Source of the DNA: Heloderma charlesbogerti
Taxonomy: Eukaryota > Chordata > Lepidosauria > Squamata > Helodermatidae
Direction of reading: 5' to 3'
Length of the DNA stretch: 64,000 nucleotides
Assembly: GCA_026122225.1 (NCBI GenBank)
Contig: JANEZZ010000805.1
Coordinates: 744,001-808,000 of the forward strand
Under the pieces are notes generated by a model. The model worked only from the letters and a program-made list of their open reading frames with translations, ran no database searches and was not told the DNA's origin. The translations under genes were made by a program, and so were the position numbers. This document shows positions 1-12,031 of the stretch, in pieces (position 1 is the stretch's first letter; each line of letters begins with the position of its first letter).

Positions 1-88
1 TGTGCAGCATGCTGAACAGGGTCAGCTGGCTGGCGGGGGTCTGGTGAGCAGTGGGTGAGGCAGGTACCAGTGAGTTCGCCCATCCCTA
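1..88. mobile_element. 3' end of a TAGGG-terminated hAT-like element (family C)
   Basis: The first 88 bases resemble the end of the element finishing at 55585: a 'gaacagggtcag' block, a 'gggtgag' stretch, then 'gtgagttc' and the terminus CATCCCTA. The other end lies outside the window, so no TSD can be checked. Assignment is by similarity to another copy in the window. Confidence 0.6.
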
Positions 89-1843
89 GCCATCCTACAA
101 GGAAGGTGGAGAGCAGGGAGGAGGATTTTTAAATCACCATCAGCTCCTTTCCTGATGTCAGTGTGACATGCATTGTCACATTCTTTGATACTGCTCTGCC
201 TATGGATGGCTGCCTGCCCAGCCCCTGCCCCTGCTCGCTTGTCCCTGGACCCACGCTTGAGTTCCCCGCCACTTGCTGAGCCACCTGCACTTACCCAGGA
301 CCCGTCCTCAAGCACCCCAATTGTCATTTTGTGAGCAGAGGTAAGTGGTCCCAATCCACTGCAGATTCCTGAGGCTGGATTCCAAAGAATCTGGCCTTAT
401 TTGAATCTGCAGCAGATTTCTTTGACATCCCTACATGGAACTCAAGGTGGCTACATGTGATTCCCAGGTAGTCTCCCCTCCAAGCACTGACCAGACCCAA
501 ACATCCTTAGTTTCAGCAAGGTGGCTGCTTCATGTGCCTTCAGACTATGCCCTGGGATCACAAGCACTAGGCCACAAACCAGCAGTACAAAGCAGAGATG
601 GAATCCAAGACCCAGAAGCCAAACTTTCCAAATAATTTCACCTTTCAAAATTACCACTGCCGTGATGCAATATTTGCTGCTATACCATAGTCTGCCACAT
701 GCTGAATTTTTACCTTCCTAGATTTCACTTGTTTGCAGAGATAAAAGGGTGGTAGGAAATTTGGGTAATCATAGATTCATGGTCATAAACTCAGCAGCTG
801 TGTAACTGTGCCCACTGCCACCTGGCCATCTTCCCTACTATCTGAAGTCTGTACATAACCCAGAGTCCTCCTTCATGGTGCAGGGATCTTTCTTGAGCCA
901 TACACTCACTTCAGGTAGGGCTGGAGCCTGCCCAGACCACAAGCAGTACACAGTGGCACTAATGTAGCCCCAAGGTAGATGAAAGGAGGAGCTAATCTCA
1001 TCAGATTGACATGGTGGAATAGGCTGAGTTCTTGTGTTAAAGAGAGACAGGGCTATCCTGTGGTGTCAATTAAATAAGAGGCTAACCAGGCATTGCTAGG
1101 CTTTTCTAAATTTGCTGAGAGCTTGGTTCCATCTAAGGTCAACTGAAAGCTGTTGACATAAATATGACTAGCTAGCAGTGTCATCGGTTTTTGTCCTTTT
1201 CCAAAATGGTGGGTTGGGTGCGCTGTGCACACTATGAAAGAAGCCCAAAGTCTTTTTTAAATATGAGTTGAATTGGTGAAAAGGCAATATACACAACGGT
1301 TGGCCACTGCCAGTTGGCTTCACAAGCATGGTTGTGTGTGCCTTAAAAAAACCCAGACGGCTTCTGTTTTGTTGACATAGTACAACAGGAGACTGCAGGA
1401 GCAACTAACAAATTAATGTGTTGTTTACAAACTGCAATGTGTGATTAATACTTTTCTTGTGCCTGCTAGAAAGTGAATATGTAAGATAATGGAAAAGATG
1501 GGGCTCGTCTGAGCTGTAGGAAATACTCCTTTAACAGTCATTGATTTAGCAACAGCTACAGAGATGTGCAAATCAACCTGCATACTCAAGGCTTTTTACA
1601 CACATAATTGGCTCTGGTGCTTTGCCTGTTCTAGCAGAGCTGAGCATATTCAATTGCTCTCCAAGGGCTCAAGCTACAGAACACTTTGACATGCCTAAGT
1701 ATTCCTTGCTTTGTGCTCATCCACTAGCTCTGATGATTTTGTCATCAAATAATCTCTAGCTTGAAAGCTATATGTCATGGCAACACAAAATGCTAGACAA
1801 TTGATATGCTGCAGGAGTTATGAAGGCCTGACTAATTTCATAG

Positions 1844-1847
<4 letters not shown>
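89..1847. other. Unique-looking AT-rich sequence, nothing recognised
   Basis: I see no conserved protein, RNA gene or clear repeat ends. The short open frames have no recognisable domain and no supporting splice signals. Confidence 0.5.
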
Positions 1848-1913
<66 letters not shown>

Positions 1914-1919
1914 TGTATG

Positions 1920-1962
<43 letters not shown>
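1848..1962. repeat. Compound microsatellite (AT)n-(TATG)n-(AC)n
   Basis: About 38 bp of AT dinucleotides is followed by about nine TATG units and then about 40 bp of AC. The open frames across it on both strands are repeat translations. It is likely polymorphic in length. Confidence 0.97.
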
Positions 1963-1965
<3 letters not shown>

Positions 1966-2548
1966 GAATGGATTTTTAAAAGATAAATAGCAACTGTAAG
2001 ATACAACTGGTTGAAGTCACTCCCAAAGGTCTGTCTTATCCATGCTCAGAAGGAAGCCTCAATAATTTCAGTGGTGAAATGTGAGGAATTGGCATGAACC
2101 CTGAGTACAGCAGTGACTGCTCAGTGGTGCTGATGGAGGATATTTGGGGTCCAAGCAACCCTGGGCCACATAGACCCCTGACCATAGAATGCAGTTCCTG
2201 AACCTAAGTCCAGCAATGGGCCATAAGATTTGCCATCAGGGGCCTCACATTCCTTTGATCCAGTGTACCAATGCAAGCAGTGTGCCCAGCAGCATGAATC
2301 CATAGAGAGACAATGGAGTGCTAGGCTCCAGTTCAAAGGACTGCCCCTTTAACACTCTGCACTCCCCAGCAAGAGGTGGAGCTTGGCAATGGTAGTCAGG
2401 AAGGGACATAGGACATAAAAGTGCTCAGTTGAGAAAAGCTCTTGTAGGAACAAGTTGTCTGCTCCTTTGGATCTATCCAGGGTCCTGAAAGACTGGCTAG
2501 CAGATGCCCTTGTCTTCAGGCATCCACAGCTTGTTGAAAACTTGTCTG

Positions 2549-3130
2549 TAGGGATGTACGAAACCCACTCAGCAGTCCGCTGGGGGGGGGTCCACAGCAG
2601 TGGGGGAGGTGATCCGTCCCTCCCCCCGGAATCCTCCCTGGCCGGCTCCGCTCCATGGAGAGTCCATGGAGCCGCTGGCCGGGCCCATCCACAGCCGGAC
2701 TTCCATCCGCTGCCAGTCTGCAGACGCAAATGGCATCCAGCGTAGTGGACGCCATTTGTGTCCCTTCCCTTTGCCATGATAGGCTACGTAAAGATTTCTG
2801 TAGCCTATCACAGCAAAGAGCAGGGACTCAAATGGCATCCGCTACGCCATTTGTGTCCCTGCTCTTTGCCATGATAGGTTACGTAAATATTTATGTAGCC
2901 TATCATGGCAAGGAGAAGGGACGTAAATGGCATCCACTATGCCAGATGCCATTTTCTTCTACAGACCAGCAGCGGACAGATCAGGCCCAGCCGGTGGCAG
3001 GTAGGATCTATTCTGGGGAAGCTTCGCGGGGTGGTGGAGGTGGGTGGTCCGTTCTGCCACGGACTCTGAGGGCTCCATCTAAAGAATCCAGCCTCATTGG
3101 AGTCTGTGGCAGAATTCTCTAACTCACCTA
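2549..3130 (+). mobile_element. TAGGG-family hAT-like non-autonomous element, A to B
   Basis: It starts TAGGGATGTACGAAACCC and ends in a decayed B end (GGCAGAATTCTCTAACTCACCTA, positions 3108-3130). It is flanked by a perfect 8-bp TSD, CTTGTCTG, at 2541-2548 and 3131-3138. The interior has GCAAATGGCATCC/GGATGCCATTTGC-type hairpins and TAGGCTACGTAAA/TTTATGTAGCCTA hairpins. The donor near the A end is mutated (ACCCACTC instead of ACTTACC). It encodes no transposase. Confidence 0.92.
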
Positions 3131-4118
3131 CTTGTCTGTCTGTTTCTGGCCTGTCCTTTCCTTCTGTTCTGGACTTATTCTACTTACTGGATTTCTACCT
3201 TTCTAACTGACCTGTGAGCCCTTCATTGACAGGACAGGAGTGACTGTAGTGGGGTGCGTGATCTCTTCAAAATATGCATAACTAACATTAGCCAGTTGGA
3301 GCACACCTCATAGATCAGCTAAACATTTAAATTTTACTGCAGCAGTGATACATCATTACAGGTATTATCTCTTTTGAAGTTAATTAATAACAAAATAACA
3401 CACATAATATCAACATGTTAAAGCCAGGTTCTGGGTTCTAGTATACTGGGGGGGGGGTGAAACCCAGGTGTTTCCCACTAAATTTTCTGAAATAAAGTTC
3501 CAAGGTGCTGAAATTTGGGACATGGTTTTATAGGACAGTAATCTGAAATTTCAACCCAAAGACTACGTTGGGGGATGGGAGATATGGCCCTAGTTCCAAT
3601 GGTATCTGTGATCATCCCTTACTAGGTGCTATATCTGGGTATACCCTTCTACTTTCCCCTCTGTAAATAGATGGCTGACATCCACTCTTATGTGTGTGTG
3701 GGAAATACAGTGCTGTATTTAGGCACAGCACTGTAGTGATGGCAAAGTCCAACTACCACCCTGTCACTGGATAGCTAGGCCTCTACCAACAAAGGCTCCA
3801 TACAGGACACACACCCAACCCTAACATGCCCAGTAATATAAAGATCTTCTCTTCATATAGTAGGTATTTTCCTTTTAACACACATGCCTGCATCTGTATT
3901 GTCCCATTCTTGCTCATTCTTCCAGTGTATCTATCTCTTCAATATCACCAGACCAGTCATCCCCCTATGCTCCTGGACAGGCCATTACTCTTTATTACCT
4001 ACATTTGTGGTCAATTCCAGGGTACCTCTTCCCACTTGAAAGCACGTTCTTCCCTCTCTGGGAGAGGAAACCTGCAGATGAAGAGCTTACTGAAGGACCT
4101 ACAGGGAATTTGATATAT
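3131..4118. other. Unique-looking sequence
   Basis: No repeat ends or coding similarity were recognised. A G-run near 3450 and AT-rich stretches are the only notable composition. Confidence 0.45.
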
Positions 4119-4260
4119 TAAGGACACAATCCTATGCATGTTTAGACAAATAAAAGGCCTACAACTCCCAGCATGCCCCAGCCAGGAGGCATGCTGGCTG
4201 GGGCATGCTGGGAGTTGTAGGCCTTTTCTCTGTCTAAACATGCATAGGATTGTGCCCTAA
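4119..4260. mobile_element. Hairpin MITE with ACAATCCTATGCATG termini
   Basis: Two arms of about 62 bp pair almost perfectly: ACAATCCTATGCATGTTTAG, then GGCCTACAACTCCCAGCATG, and their complements on the other side of a short apex near 4187. The copy at 8689-8822 has the same structure. The superfamily is unresolved; the ends read TTAAGG and CCCTAA and I found no convincing TSD. Confidence 0.8.
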
Positions 4261-4559
4261 GTTTATTAAGTGAGGGCACACCAAATATTTGGCCAGCAAC
4301 GTTTTCAGGATGAGCATTGTGTGCTTTCCCTGCCATGCTGAGCGTTTCCCCAACCTTGTTTCAAAATGTCTCCATTTTACCTGGGAAGGTGATACAAGTT
4401 TGATCACCAAGGTCAGAATGTGTTGGAACTCTACATTGGATTTCTTCTCTTAACATGAACTGGAGAAGCATTTCCACCCTCTGTTCAGCAGGGATGGGAC
4501 CTCTGAAATGTGTAAATGACCTCTGAAATGCGTGAACACCTTACTCTATTCTTACTTGG

Positions 4560-4801
4560 CTTCAGTCTAATTAAGTCACATGGCCCACATCCAAAAAAGT
4601 GCAGAGTGGCCAAAATGGGGCATTCCAGGGGGCATTTCAGGGCAGGGAAGGCGGAACTGCTGGTACGATGCATCCTATGGGTCATCCAGCACCCTAATCC
4701 CCCGCTCCGCCTTCCCATGGCTAGACAGCCAAAATCAGCTGTCTAGCTGCAAATGCAGGGCAGGAGAAGCACAGAGGGAATGATGCCCTCTGTGTTTCTC
4801 C
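4560..4801. repeat. Interspersed repeat with a GCTAGACAGCC hairpin
   Basis: The hairpin GCTAGACAGCC...GGCTGTCTAGC-like lies at about 4720-4747. A second hairpin follows (GGAGAAGCACAGAGGG / CCCTCTGTGTTTCTCC, 4759-4801). The sequence before the first hairpin resembles the reverse complement of about 15160-15350, so the two are diverged copies of one family. Confidence 0.55.
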
Positions 4802-5380
4802 TAGGGATGTATGAATCCCTTACCTTGTTCTGGTGGCGGTGTCCACTGGAGGGGGGGAGACGCTCCGTCCCTCCCCCCAGAATCCTCCCCGGCTGGCTCC
4901 GTGCCGCGGCGACTCCATGGAGCCACCGCCCACAGCCGGACATCCAGCTGCTTGGCTGAACAGGGACGCAAATGGCGGCCGCCGTAGCCGCCATTTGTGT
5001 CCATGTCTTTAGCCGCGATAGGCTACGTAAATATATACGTAGCCTTTTACGGCTAAAGAAATGGACGCAAATGGCGGCAGCTATGGCGGCCGCCATTTGT
5101 GTTCCTTCCTATTGCTGTGATAGGCTATGTATATATTTACATAGCCTATCATGGCAAAATACAGGGACGGAAATGGCGGTGGCTACGGCAGCCGCCATTT
5201 GCGTCCCTACAGGCTGCCCAGCGGCCGAATGTCTGGCTGCGGGCGGCCCCGGCTGGCAGCTCTGTGGAATCTCCACGGAGCGGAGCTGGCCAGACAGAAT
5301 TTTGGGGGGAGGGACGGCGTGCCTCCCCCCCACCGCAAATGTCACCCTTCGAAAAGGTAAGTGACTTTCGTACATCCCTA
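4802..5380. mobile_element. TAGGG-family element with two A ends
   Basis: It begins TAGGGATGTATGAATCCC and ends in a textbook A end (GGTAAGTGACTTTCG then TACATCCCTA). Both ends are therefore type A, unlike the usual A/B arrangement. The interior holds hairpins at 4968-5004, 5016-5056, 5064-5102, 5119-5152 and 5166-5208. The flanks (GTTTCTCC and ATGACTAG) do not match, so it may be a recombinant or rearranged copy. Confidence 0.75.
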
Positions 5381-5388
5381 ATGACTAG

Positions 5389-6305
5389 TAGGGTTGGCGG
5401 AGAATTTCTCCCCGAAACTTCGGGGGGCCGAGCGCCAACGTGTTCGGCCCCCTGAACAAGTTTTGGGGAGAAATCCTCTGAACCCCCCCGCCCCCCGCAC
5501 CCCCCCGGGATGGGACTTACCTTCGCCGAATGTCCCTCCCGGCGGCGGGTCCGGCTGGCGGTTCAGCGGGTGTTCGAGCGGGAGCGGCAGCCGGTCTTTT
5601 GACCGGCTGCCGCCGCCGCCATTGCAATAAAAGAAAAAAAAACGCCCCCTGATAGGCTACGTAACGATTAACGTAGCCTATCACGGCTAGATTTGCAAAG
5701 TCAGCCGTGATAGGCTACGTCAATCATCACGTAGCCTATCATGGGTGACTTTAAAAGAAAAAAAAAAAGTGTGTATGGATAATGGCGGCCCCCATAGGGA
5801 GCCGCCATTCCCGTTCCTTATTTGATCGCTGTAGTCTACGTAAATGTTTACGTAGACTACAGCGACTAAATAAGGAACGCGAATGGCAGCTCCCTATGGG
5901 GGCCGCCATTAGCGTACGCGCTTTTTTTTTTTAAAGTCACCCGTGATAGGCTACGTGACCATTTACGTAGCCTATCACAGCTGACTTTGCAAATCTAGCC
6001 GTGATAAGGTACGTTAATCGTCATGTAGCCTATGACGGGGGCATTTTTTTTTTTACTTTTCTTGGAATGGCGGCGGCGGCAGCCGGTCAAAAGACCGGCT
6101 GCCGCCCCCGCCCCTGTCGAAGCCCTGCCGAACCGCCGCTGCGACCCGCCACCGGGAGCGACATTCGGGAAAGGTAAGTCCCATCCCGGGGGGGGTGCGG
6201 GGGGCAGGGGGGTGCGGAGAATTTCTCCCCAAAACTACTTCGGGGGGCCGAATACATTGGCACTTGGCCCCCGAAGTTTCGGCGAGAAATTCTCTGACAC
6301 CCCTA
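5389..6305. mobile_element. TAGGG-family element with two B ends
   Basis: It starts TAGGGTTGGCGGAGAATT and ends GAGAAATTCTCTGACACCCC-TA, so both ends are type B. Two exon-like blocks face outward: 6067-6173 on the plus strand (107 nt, open) and about 5622-5521 on the minus strand (102 nt, with a stop). Each ends at a GGTAAGT donor. The centre (about 5650-6040) is a mirror-symmetric string of TACGTA hairpins. It lies 8 bp from the A/A element upstream; the flanks do not form a TSD. Confidence 0.78.
6067..6173 (+). other. Exon-like block, ATGGCGGCGGC to splice donor
   Basis: The ATG at 6067 has G at -3 and G at +4, and the frame stays open for 35 codons to AAAG|GTAAGT (GT at 6174). The translation begins MAAAAAG and is Pro/Arg-rich. 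A hairpin GCAGCCGGTC / GACCGGCTGC sits in it. I see no known domain. The same block length (107 nt) recurs at 21191, 37316, 38761 and on the minus strand at 51955. Whether it is ever transcribed is unknown. Confidence 0.5.
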
Positions 6306-7480
6306 AATTATGCAGCTGGAGTGAAAGTGGTTTCTACCAGTAGATCAGTTTCAAAGTTGGGCTGAAATGTACTAATAGAGTATGTCAACAGATTAATTTT
6401 TGATAATCCATATCATTCAAACATGTGCTACTTATATTTCAGTATTTTCTATGGGAACATTTCTACCGAATCTTACATTTACTTAGTTAACATAGTTCCT
6501 TCTGACAAGCAAGGACTTAGTGTGCCTTGTTTTACCTTATTAGATATGATCGTCACGCTGTAAAGGGTACTGCATGAGGAGGAGATGTATTCAACACTCG
6601 TGGCTGCATGCATGATGATGCTCTCTGGACTGGGTCCACATATGTACTCCTTAACATATGATCAGCGCAAGCACCTCAGATTTAGGTGAGTAGACATTCA
6701 GAGCTGTCTCACACATGCATAATCATTGCTACAGCATCAAGTGGTGATACGAAGGAGCCATCACAGATCAAATATCACTGGCAAAACCTTCCTGACAGCT
6801 TGAGCACAATGCTTTTCAAAAGGAACAGTTCACATTTTCAGCTGAAAATAATTAAGTAAGGAGTAATTATACACACACACACACATTTATTTTGCTAGAC
6901 AGAGCACCCCTTACAGGCAGATCCTTGTTAACTAGATTTCTGTCTACTCTGTCATTTGACAGAAGACATCTGGCCATTTTCTAGCAAACGCTCTTTGAAC
7001 ATAGTGTGGCAAAAAGCCTTTGTCAGCAGATGAGCATGGGGATGATCATCTGATATAATGAGACAAATGGAACTTAACCGCTGGTGACATTAGCAGGGTT
7101 CCATGGACATGAGCATGAAGACAGGGCCTGAAGAATGTAGTCCTCGAGGTAGTAGAACAAGATAGTACTATGGTGATGGAAGTGGCTTAAGATGCTGCTT
7201 GAGTTCTAAATATAATTGTAGTCACAAGACATGTTGCTGAACCTTTGTGAACTCATTGATTAGGATTCATAAATCCTTCTGACAAACATACTATATTGGT
7301 TTTCTGACAACACTGTATTAATTTACTGACATCACTACATTGTTTGGATGAAATCAGTACTGCAGCATAGTATAGGAATTGGCTTTCATCTCTGGATAAT
7401 GGATTTGCTGAAAACATTATAAAAGGTACAGCTGTCAGAAAAACACCTACAAGCAAGAACAATCTAACACAACTAGTTCC
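6306..7480. other. Unique-looking AT-rich sequence
   Basis: There is a short (AC)n tract near 6870-6885. No coding or repeat signature was recognised. Confidence 0.45.
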
Positions 7481-7483
7481 AGT

Positions 7484-7815
7484 TGTGCTGATTTAAGACA
7501 AGATGATTTTCAGGCTTTTCAAAAGGACTTCCCGATAAACAGATTCCAAGAGAGTCTGTTTATTCCATCAGTGAACCCTTGTCCTGAACTCGCTGGAAAA
7601 AGTTCAGGTTTGGTGCCAATCAGAGATTGGGGGACTGGATATTTCCCTTTGCTGAAAGTGTCAACTTAAGCTGAAGTGAACCATTGCTGTTTGCTAATTA
7701 TATCACCTGTTGTGGTTTGAGCCTTGTGGGAATTTGCATTATACTTGCGGTCAATAAAGCTAAGTTTCCTTTTCATGTTTGTGGTCTGGATGCTTGTTCC
7801 TGATTACACAGACTG
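7484..7815 (+). repeat. Possible LTR-like sequence with polyadenylation signal
   Basis: The segment begins TGTGCTG, carries a single AATAAA at about 7753, and ends about 60 bp later at TTACACA, as an LTR would (TG...CA). No TSD is visible and no internal retroviral region lies beside it. This is a weak structural call. Confidence 0.25.
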
Positions 7816-7850
7816 ATTAAACCTTACACTGATCTGGGTCAGTGCTTGTA

Positions 7851-7987
7851 CCAGCCTCCCCCAATCTGGTGCCCTACACATGTTTTGGGTCACAAAATCT
7901 GTAATCCCTGACCATTGGCCACACTGGCTTAGAATGATGAGAGCTCTGTAGTCCAAAATATCTAGAGGGCACCAGATTGGGGAAGAT
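7851..7987. repeat. Decayed palindromic repeat with ATCTGGTGCCCT / AGGGCACCAGAT ends
   Basis: The arms CCCCAATCTGGTGCCCT and AGGGCACCAGATTGGGG are inverted. The interior resembles the 'actacaactccc' repeat at about 33735-33830. It is a MITE-like sequence, probably hAT-derived by analogy. Confidence 0.6.
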
Positions 7988-8688
7988 AGGTTTACACAAA
8001 TACAAACCAGCCCTTATTCAACATATATTTAGCTAATTTAAGGGTTTGGGAATGGCAGCTTTCAAAACAGCAAATACTGGATGCTTCAGTGACAACCATA
8101 TTCTCCTCCAATCCTTAGTGCAATATGCAAGGTCATTCTGTCCCTGAAAACAACAGAAAAGGTTTGCTACAATACATGTTCTCCTTCTGGAAATGGAATA
8201 CAGTAAGAGCTGGTAACCTATGTGACATTTTTGCCACTTGGGTTCATATGGCAGCAAATGCAATCTATTTTTAAGAGGAGGCACTGAAGAAATATGTAGA
8301 AAATAAATATTTCTTTTCAAATTTTCACAGCTTATTGGTGCATGCAAAATGAATTTCCACTCATGATGCTGACACACTGGTTTGGAAAAATAGTTTCTTT
8401 CTACTCATGTAAATGACTTTCCCTTTCAACTTCACTGTCTTCTATATTTATATTATAAGGTTTTTAAATGTTCTTATTCAACAACAAAAATCCTCTTGAG
8501 AAGAAGCTCACTCCAGTAGGGAAGTGTATCCTGTGTTTTGACCATTAGCATTTTCAGTTTGGTTTTGCTGGTTTCTTATGATGGACAAATGTGGATTAGA
8601 GCTCCAAAGGTTTAACTTTTTTCCCATTAATCCCAATTCCACCATTTAGCTATAACTCCTACTGGTGCCAGGCTGAAAAGTATTCTAA

Positions 8689-8822
8689 TTGCACAATCCT
8701 ATGCATGTTGAGACAGAGAAAAGGCCTACAACTCCCAGCATGCCCCAGCCAGCCATGCTGGCTGGGGCATGCTAGGAGTTGTAGGCCTTTTCTCTGTCTA
8801 AACATGCATAGGATTGAACCTT
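8689..8822. mobile_element. Hairpin MITE, second copy of the ACAATCCTATGCATG family
   Basis: The arms and apex are as in 4119-4260: GCACAATCCTATGCATG on the left and CATGCATAGGATTG on the right, with AGAAAAGGCCTACAACTCCC arms. A few substitutions separate the arms. Confidence 0.8.
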
Positions 8823-8830
8823 AATAGGGG

Positions 8831-9595
8831 TAGGGATGTACAAGAATTTTGTTCACGTTCGAAATGTAATGAATACCCTGAGCAGACTCCAATGGGACAC
8901 TTACACCCCTGCTGGTCCCATTCCACCCTGTCAGTTCCCTTCCACAAATGGTGGATCCTGCTGATTCTGTTGCACAAACAGGATCCACTGCTTACATGAG
9001 GAAGATTTAGGGTTTCTTAGAGGAAGCCCCAAAACAAGTGGAAACACTCATTTCTGGAAGGAGCCAGTTGGCGGAGCTCCCTCAAGTGAGCTCTGCTGAC
9101 CTGCCTCCTTCCAGAAATGAGCATTTCAGCTCGTTTCAGGTTGCCCCAGAAGTGCTAAATCACTGTTGCACAAGCGGTAGGGGCCACTTGCACACCAGAA
9201 TTGGGAGGGCATAAGAGTACCAGTGGGGGCATAAGTTTCTCATTGGATTCTGCCCCCTGTTTGCAACCACAACCACAAATGCAATTTTCTCAAAAGGTCC
9301 ACGCATTCTCAAGCTTGCAAATTGTGTCCTTTTGGAAAAATACACACTTTAAAATATCAATTTTGCCAAAAGGACACATTTTCATGCTTTACTTGATGGG
9401 GTGGGGGGAAGCACACATTTGGGTGCACACTTGGAAAAGTGCAGAACTTTCATGTTTGAAAATGTGCACTTTTCTTGTCTGGAGGTGGCGGGGGGGACTC
9501 TTGTGTTCATGAGCAAGAATGAGGAGGAACAAGGAGAATGAGGAGGAAAAGGAGAGCCCCAGTGCACTTGAAAATCACTTGTTCACTCAACCCTA
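8831..9595. mobile_element. TAGGG-terminated hAT-like element, family D
   Basis: It starts TAGGGATGTACAAGAATT and ends TTCACTCAACCCTA. The flanks AATAGGGG and AATACAGG agree at 6 of 8, a decayed TSD. Internal blocks such as TCTCAAGCTTGCAAATTGTG recur in the element at 26961-27448. No coding capacity is evident. Confidence 0.6.
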
Positions 9596-9659
9596 AATAC
9601 AGGCATAGATGGGCAACTGACATGTAATTTGGAAGTAAGCTCTGCAATTAGCCCACCAA

Positions 9660-10290
9660 AAAATAGAGAAGAGCTCATTTTCCAAGCCTAGTTCTGAGCC
9701 CAATCTGACCCTGTGGTGCTCCTATTACACCTGAAGGACTACTCGATTTGGATGTCCCTGCCCACAACCACCTTACCTGGCTGCTTCAGTGGTATTGGCA
9801 ATCTCAGTAGCATTAGCTGCTTACCTGGCTGCTGCAGGAGCATTGGCAATGTCTCCTATACACTTGCCCAGACCCTAAGATCAGCTTCAGCAGTTCTTCT
9901 CTGGGAGCCTCCAGCAAAAGAAGTGAGGTGGGAGGCTGATTGGAAGAGAGCCTTTTCTGCTGGGGCACCCAGTTATGGAATGAATGAACCACCCAGAGAG
10001 GTTCACCTCATGCCCACACTATGTTATTTTTGGTGCCAGGTGATGACCTTTTAATTTTATCAGGCATTTTAGTTTTTCAGTTTCTGTTTTAAATCTGGTA
10101 TTTAAATCTTTGCACTGTGGCTAGGTACTATCTAGTAATATTATTCTGTAGTTTTCAACTTCTAAATTTTATATAGTATTTTATCACCTTTTATTTTATG
10201 GTTTTAATGGTTGTGAACTGCCTAGAGAGAGCATCGGCTGTTGGGTGGTATAGAAATCAATCAATCAATCAATCAATCAAATAAATAAAT
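9660..10290 (+). mobile_element. L2-type LINE 3' fragment
   Basis: A decayed match to the ORF2 end (GAGCCTTTTCTGC...GGCACCCAGTTATGGAATGA) is followed by a 3' UTR ending in GAACTGCCTAGAGAGAGC, GGTGGTATAGAAATC and a (CAAT)n(AAAT)n tail. The 5' boundary is uncertain. L2 assignment is from the tail and from similarity to 56090-56822. Confidence 0.65.
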
Positions 10291-12031
10291 AGCTTCTCTC
10301 TTCCTCCCTCCCTCTCTCCCCCTGGTGCTTGGAACACTGCAACTGGATGTTGTAAGTGCCAAGGAAGGAGAGAGGGTCACCAATGATCAGTGCAGCTAGG
10401 TGAGTGGGATGGGAAGGGAAGTTCTGCTCTGGCTCAGATGACAATTTCTCTCTGGCTCAGAGAAGAACTATCAGGCATGGGGGTGTGGCTTTCCTTTATA
10501 AATTAGTCCATTTGTACTCTGAATGGGGTCATTACAACATTTGGTGACATCAATAGACATAGCCATGGATCTTAAGGAAATTATATTAGGGAAGGTAGGC
10601 AGTAAATAAAAACTTACAAGCAAATAAATACACATCTTACTGAACAATGACAATTTTCAGTCAGCTTGCTACAAAAGTACTGGTTTGATTTAAGCAATAT
10701 ATTGATCAAATGTCATGGCAGAATTACAAGAAATTATTTCCAGCAAAAGGTTTGATGCAACCAAAGTACTCCACACCACAAGGAATAAAATATTGGCAAT
10801 CCATCAATAGAAAAGTTCATGATGTGGAATAACAGAACGAGTAATCCAGTCAATAGTTTACCCTTTATCATGCCAACAATGAGCTTTATGAATATTTTGT
10901 ATGCTGATCATCATCTTTTTTAAAATGCATTCTGAAGAAGCTTTCCTTGATGAGGAAATAGATTTCGTGCATTTTAGTTATTCATAAGCATAGATTTGTG
11001 GGCCCCCAAAGCGATAACTTCTTAGGTGACAGACATAGCTGAATTACTGAAACCTGAATAGCTGTTGATTGAAAAGCTTCCTTCCTGTTAAAAAGTGAAG
11101 CACACCACTGCAAATATTTCTGTAGCTGCCTTTGATAAAAAACAACAACACAACATGAAACAGTGTGATTAATGGCAGAATGTGGGGTGCAATCATGTGT
11201 GCAAGAGACAATGATATACATATTACAAACAATAAATCAAAAGAGCCTACTTTGAAGAGATGCCACATACAGTGAAACCAGGGATGCCCATACATCCATT
11301 AATAGATTTCTGCATGACAACACAGTGCTATCGGAACTGCATTACACATTTTTAGTCCTAGCTGTTCATCTTCATTTGGGAAAAATAGTTGAGACATTTG
11401 CTTGGCTAGCTCTGTTTAGGTATCACTTCTGGCATACAAACTTATTTAAACTTATAGAACAATGACTCTTTGGAGTGGTGCACATAAAGTCACAATGTGG
11501 AGACTTCTTCAAATTTCTCCATGGGGTTTGTGTACAGCAATTCTCCACTGAGTTTTCTATCCCAGAACAAAAATGAATGTCAATTCATATTAGTCATCCT
11601 TTGTATTACAGACCATATGATTGTATTGTGATAAGAAATTGTTACTGCAAGGAGAGTGGGACTTAAAGAGTTATTTTGTTTTAAGGTAAGTGTTCACAAC
11701 TTGTGACCCAGTAAAATGAATATAGCTATCAACCAGGTGACTGACAACTCTCTCTGTTTTTGAAATCCACAGTTGGCACAAGAATGAGTCATTTAATGAG
11801 CCTTTGATGGGCTGCAATATATGGCTGGTGGCTTGAATTCAGCTGGGTGGGTCACAAGGTCTGTGGACCTGTTTTAAGGACACTTGAGACCATACAGTCT
11901 AGGATCTCATGCCCTAAGTCAGGACCAGCACTCCTTCTTTAATACAAATATTGTTTTATGAAGAGAGGTGGTATGTGTATGTGTTTTTCCAGACCAATAT
12001 GGAAGATGGCATTAGTTGGCATGGGCTAGAG
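10291..12031. other. Unique-looking sequence
   Basis: No gene or clear repeat was recognised. Short open frames are isolated and low-complexity. Confidence 0.45.

Noticed and set aside
1768..2006. Small open frames across 1768-2006
   Set aside because: They translate the (AT)n-(TATG)n-(AC)n microsatellite.
2549..2556. TAGGG termini as interstitial telomere repeats
   Set aside because: TTAGGG is not tandemly repeated; the motif occurs once at each element end.
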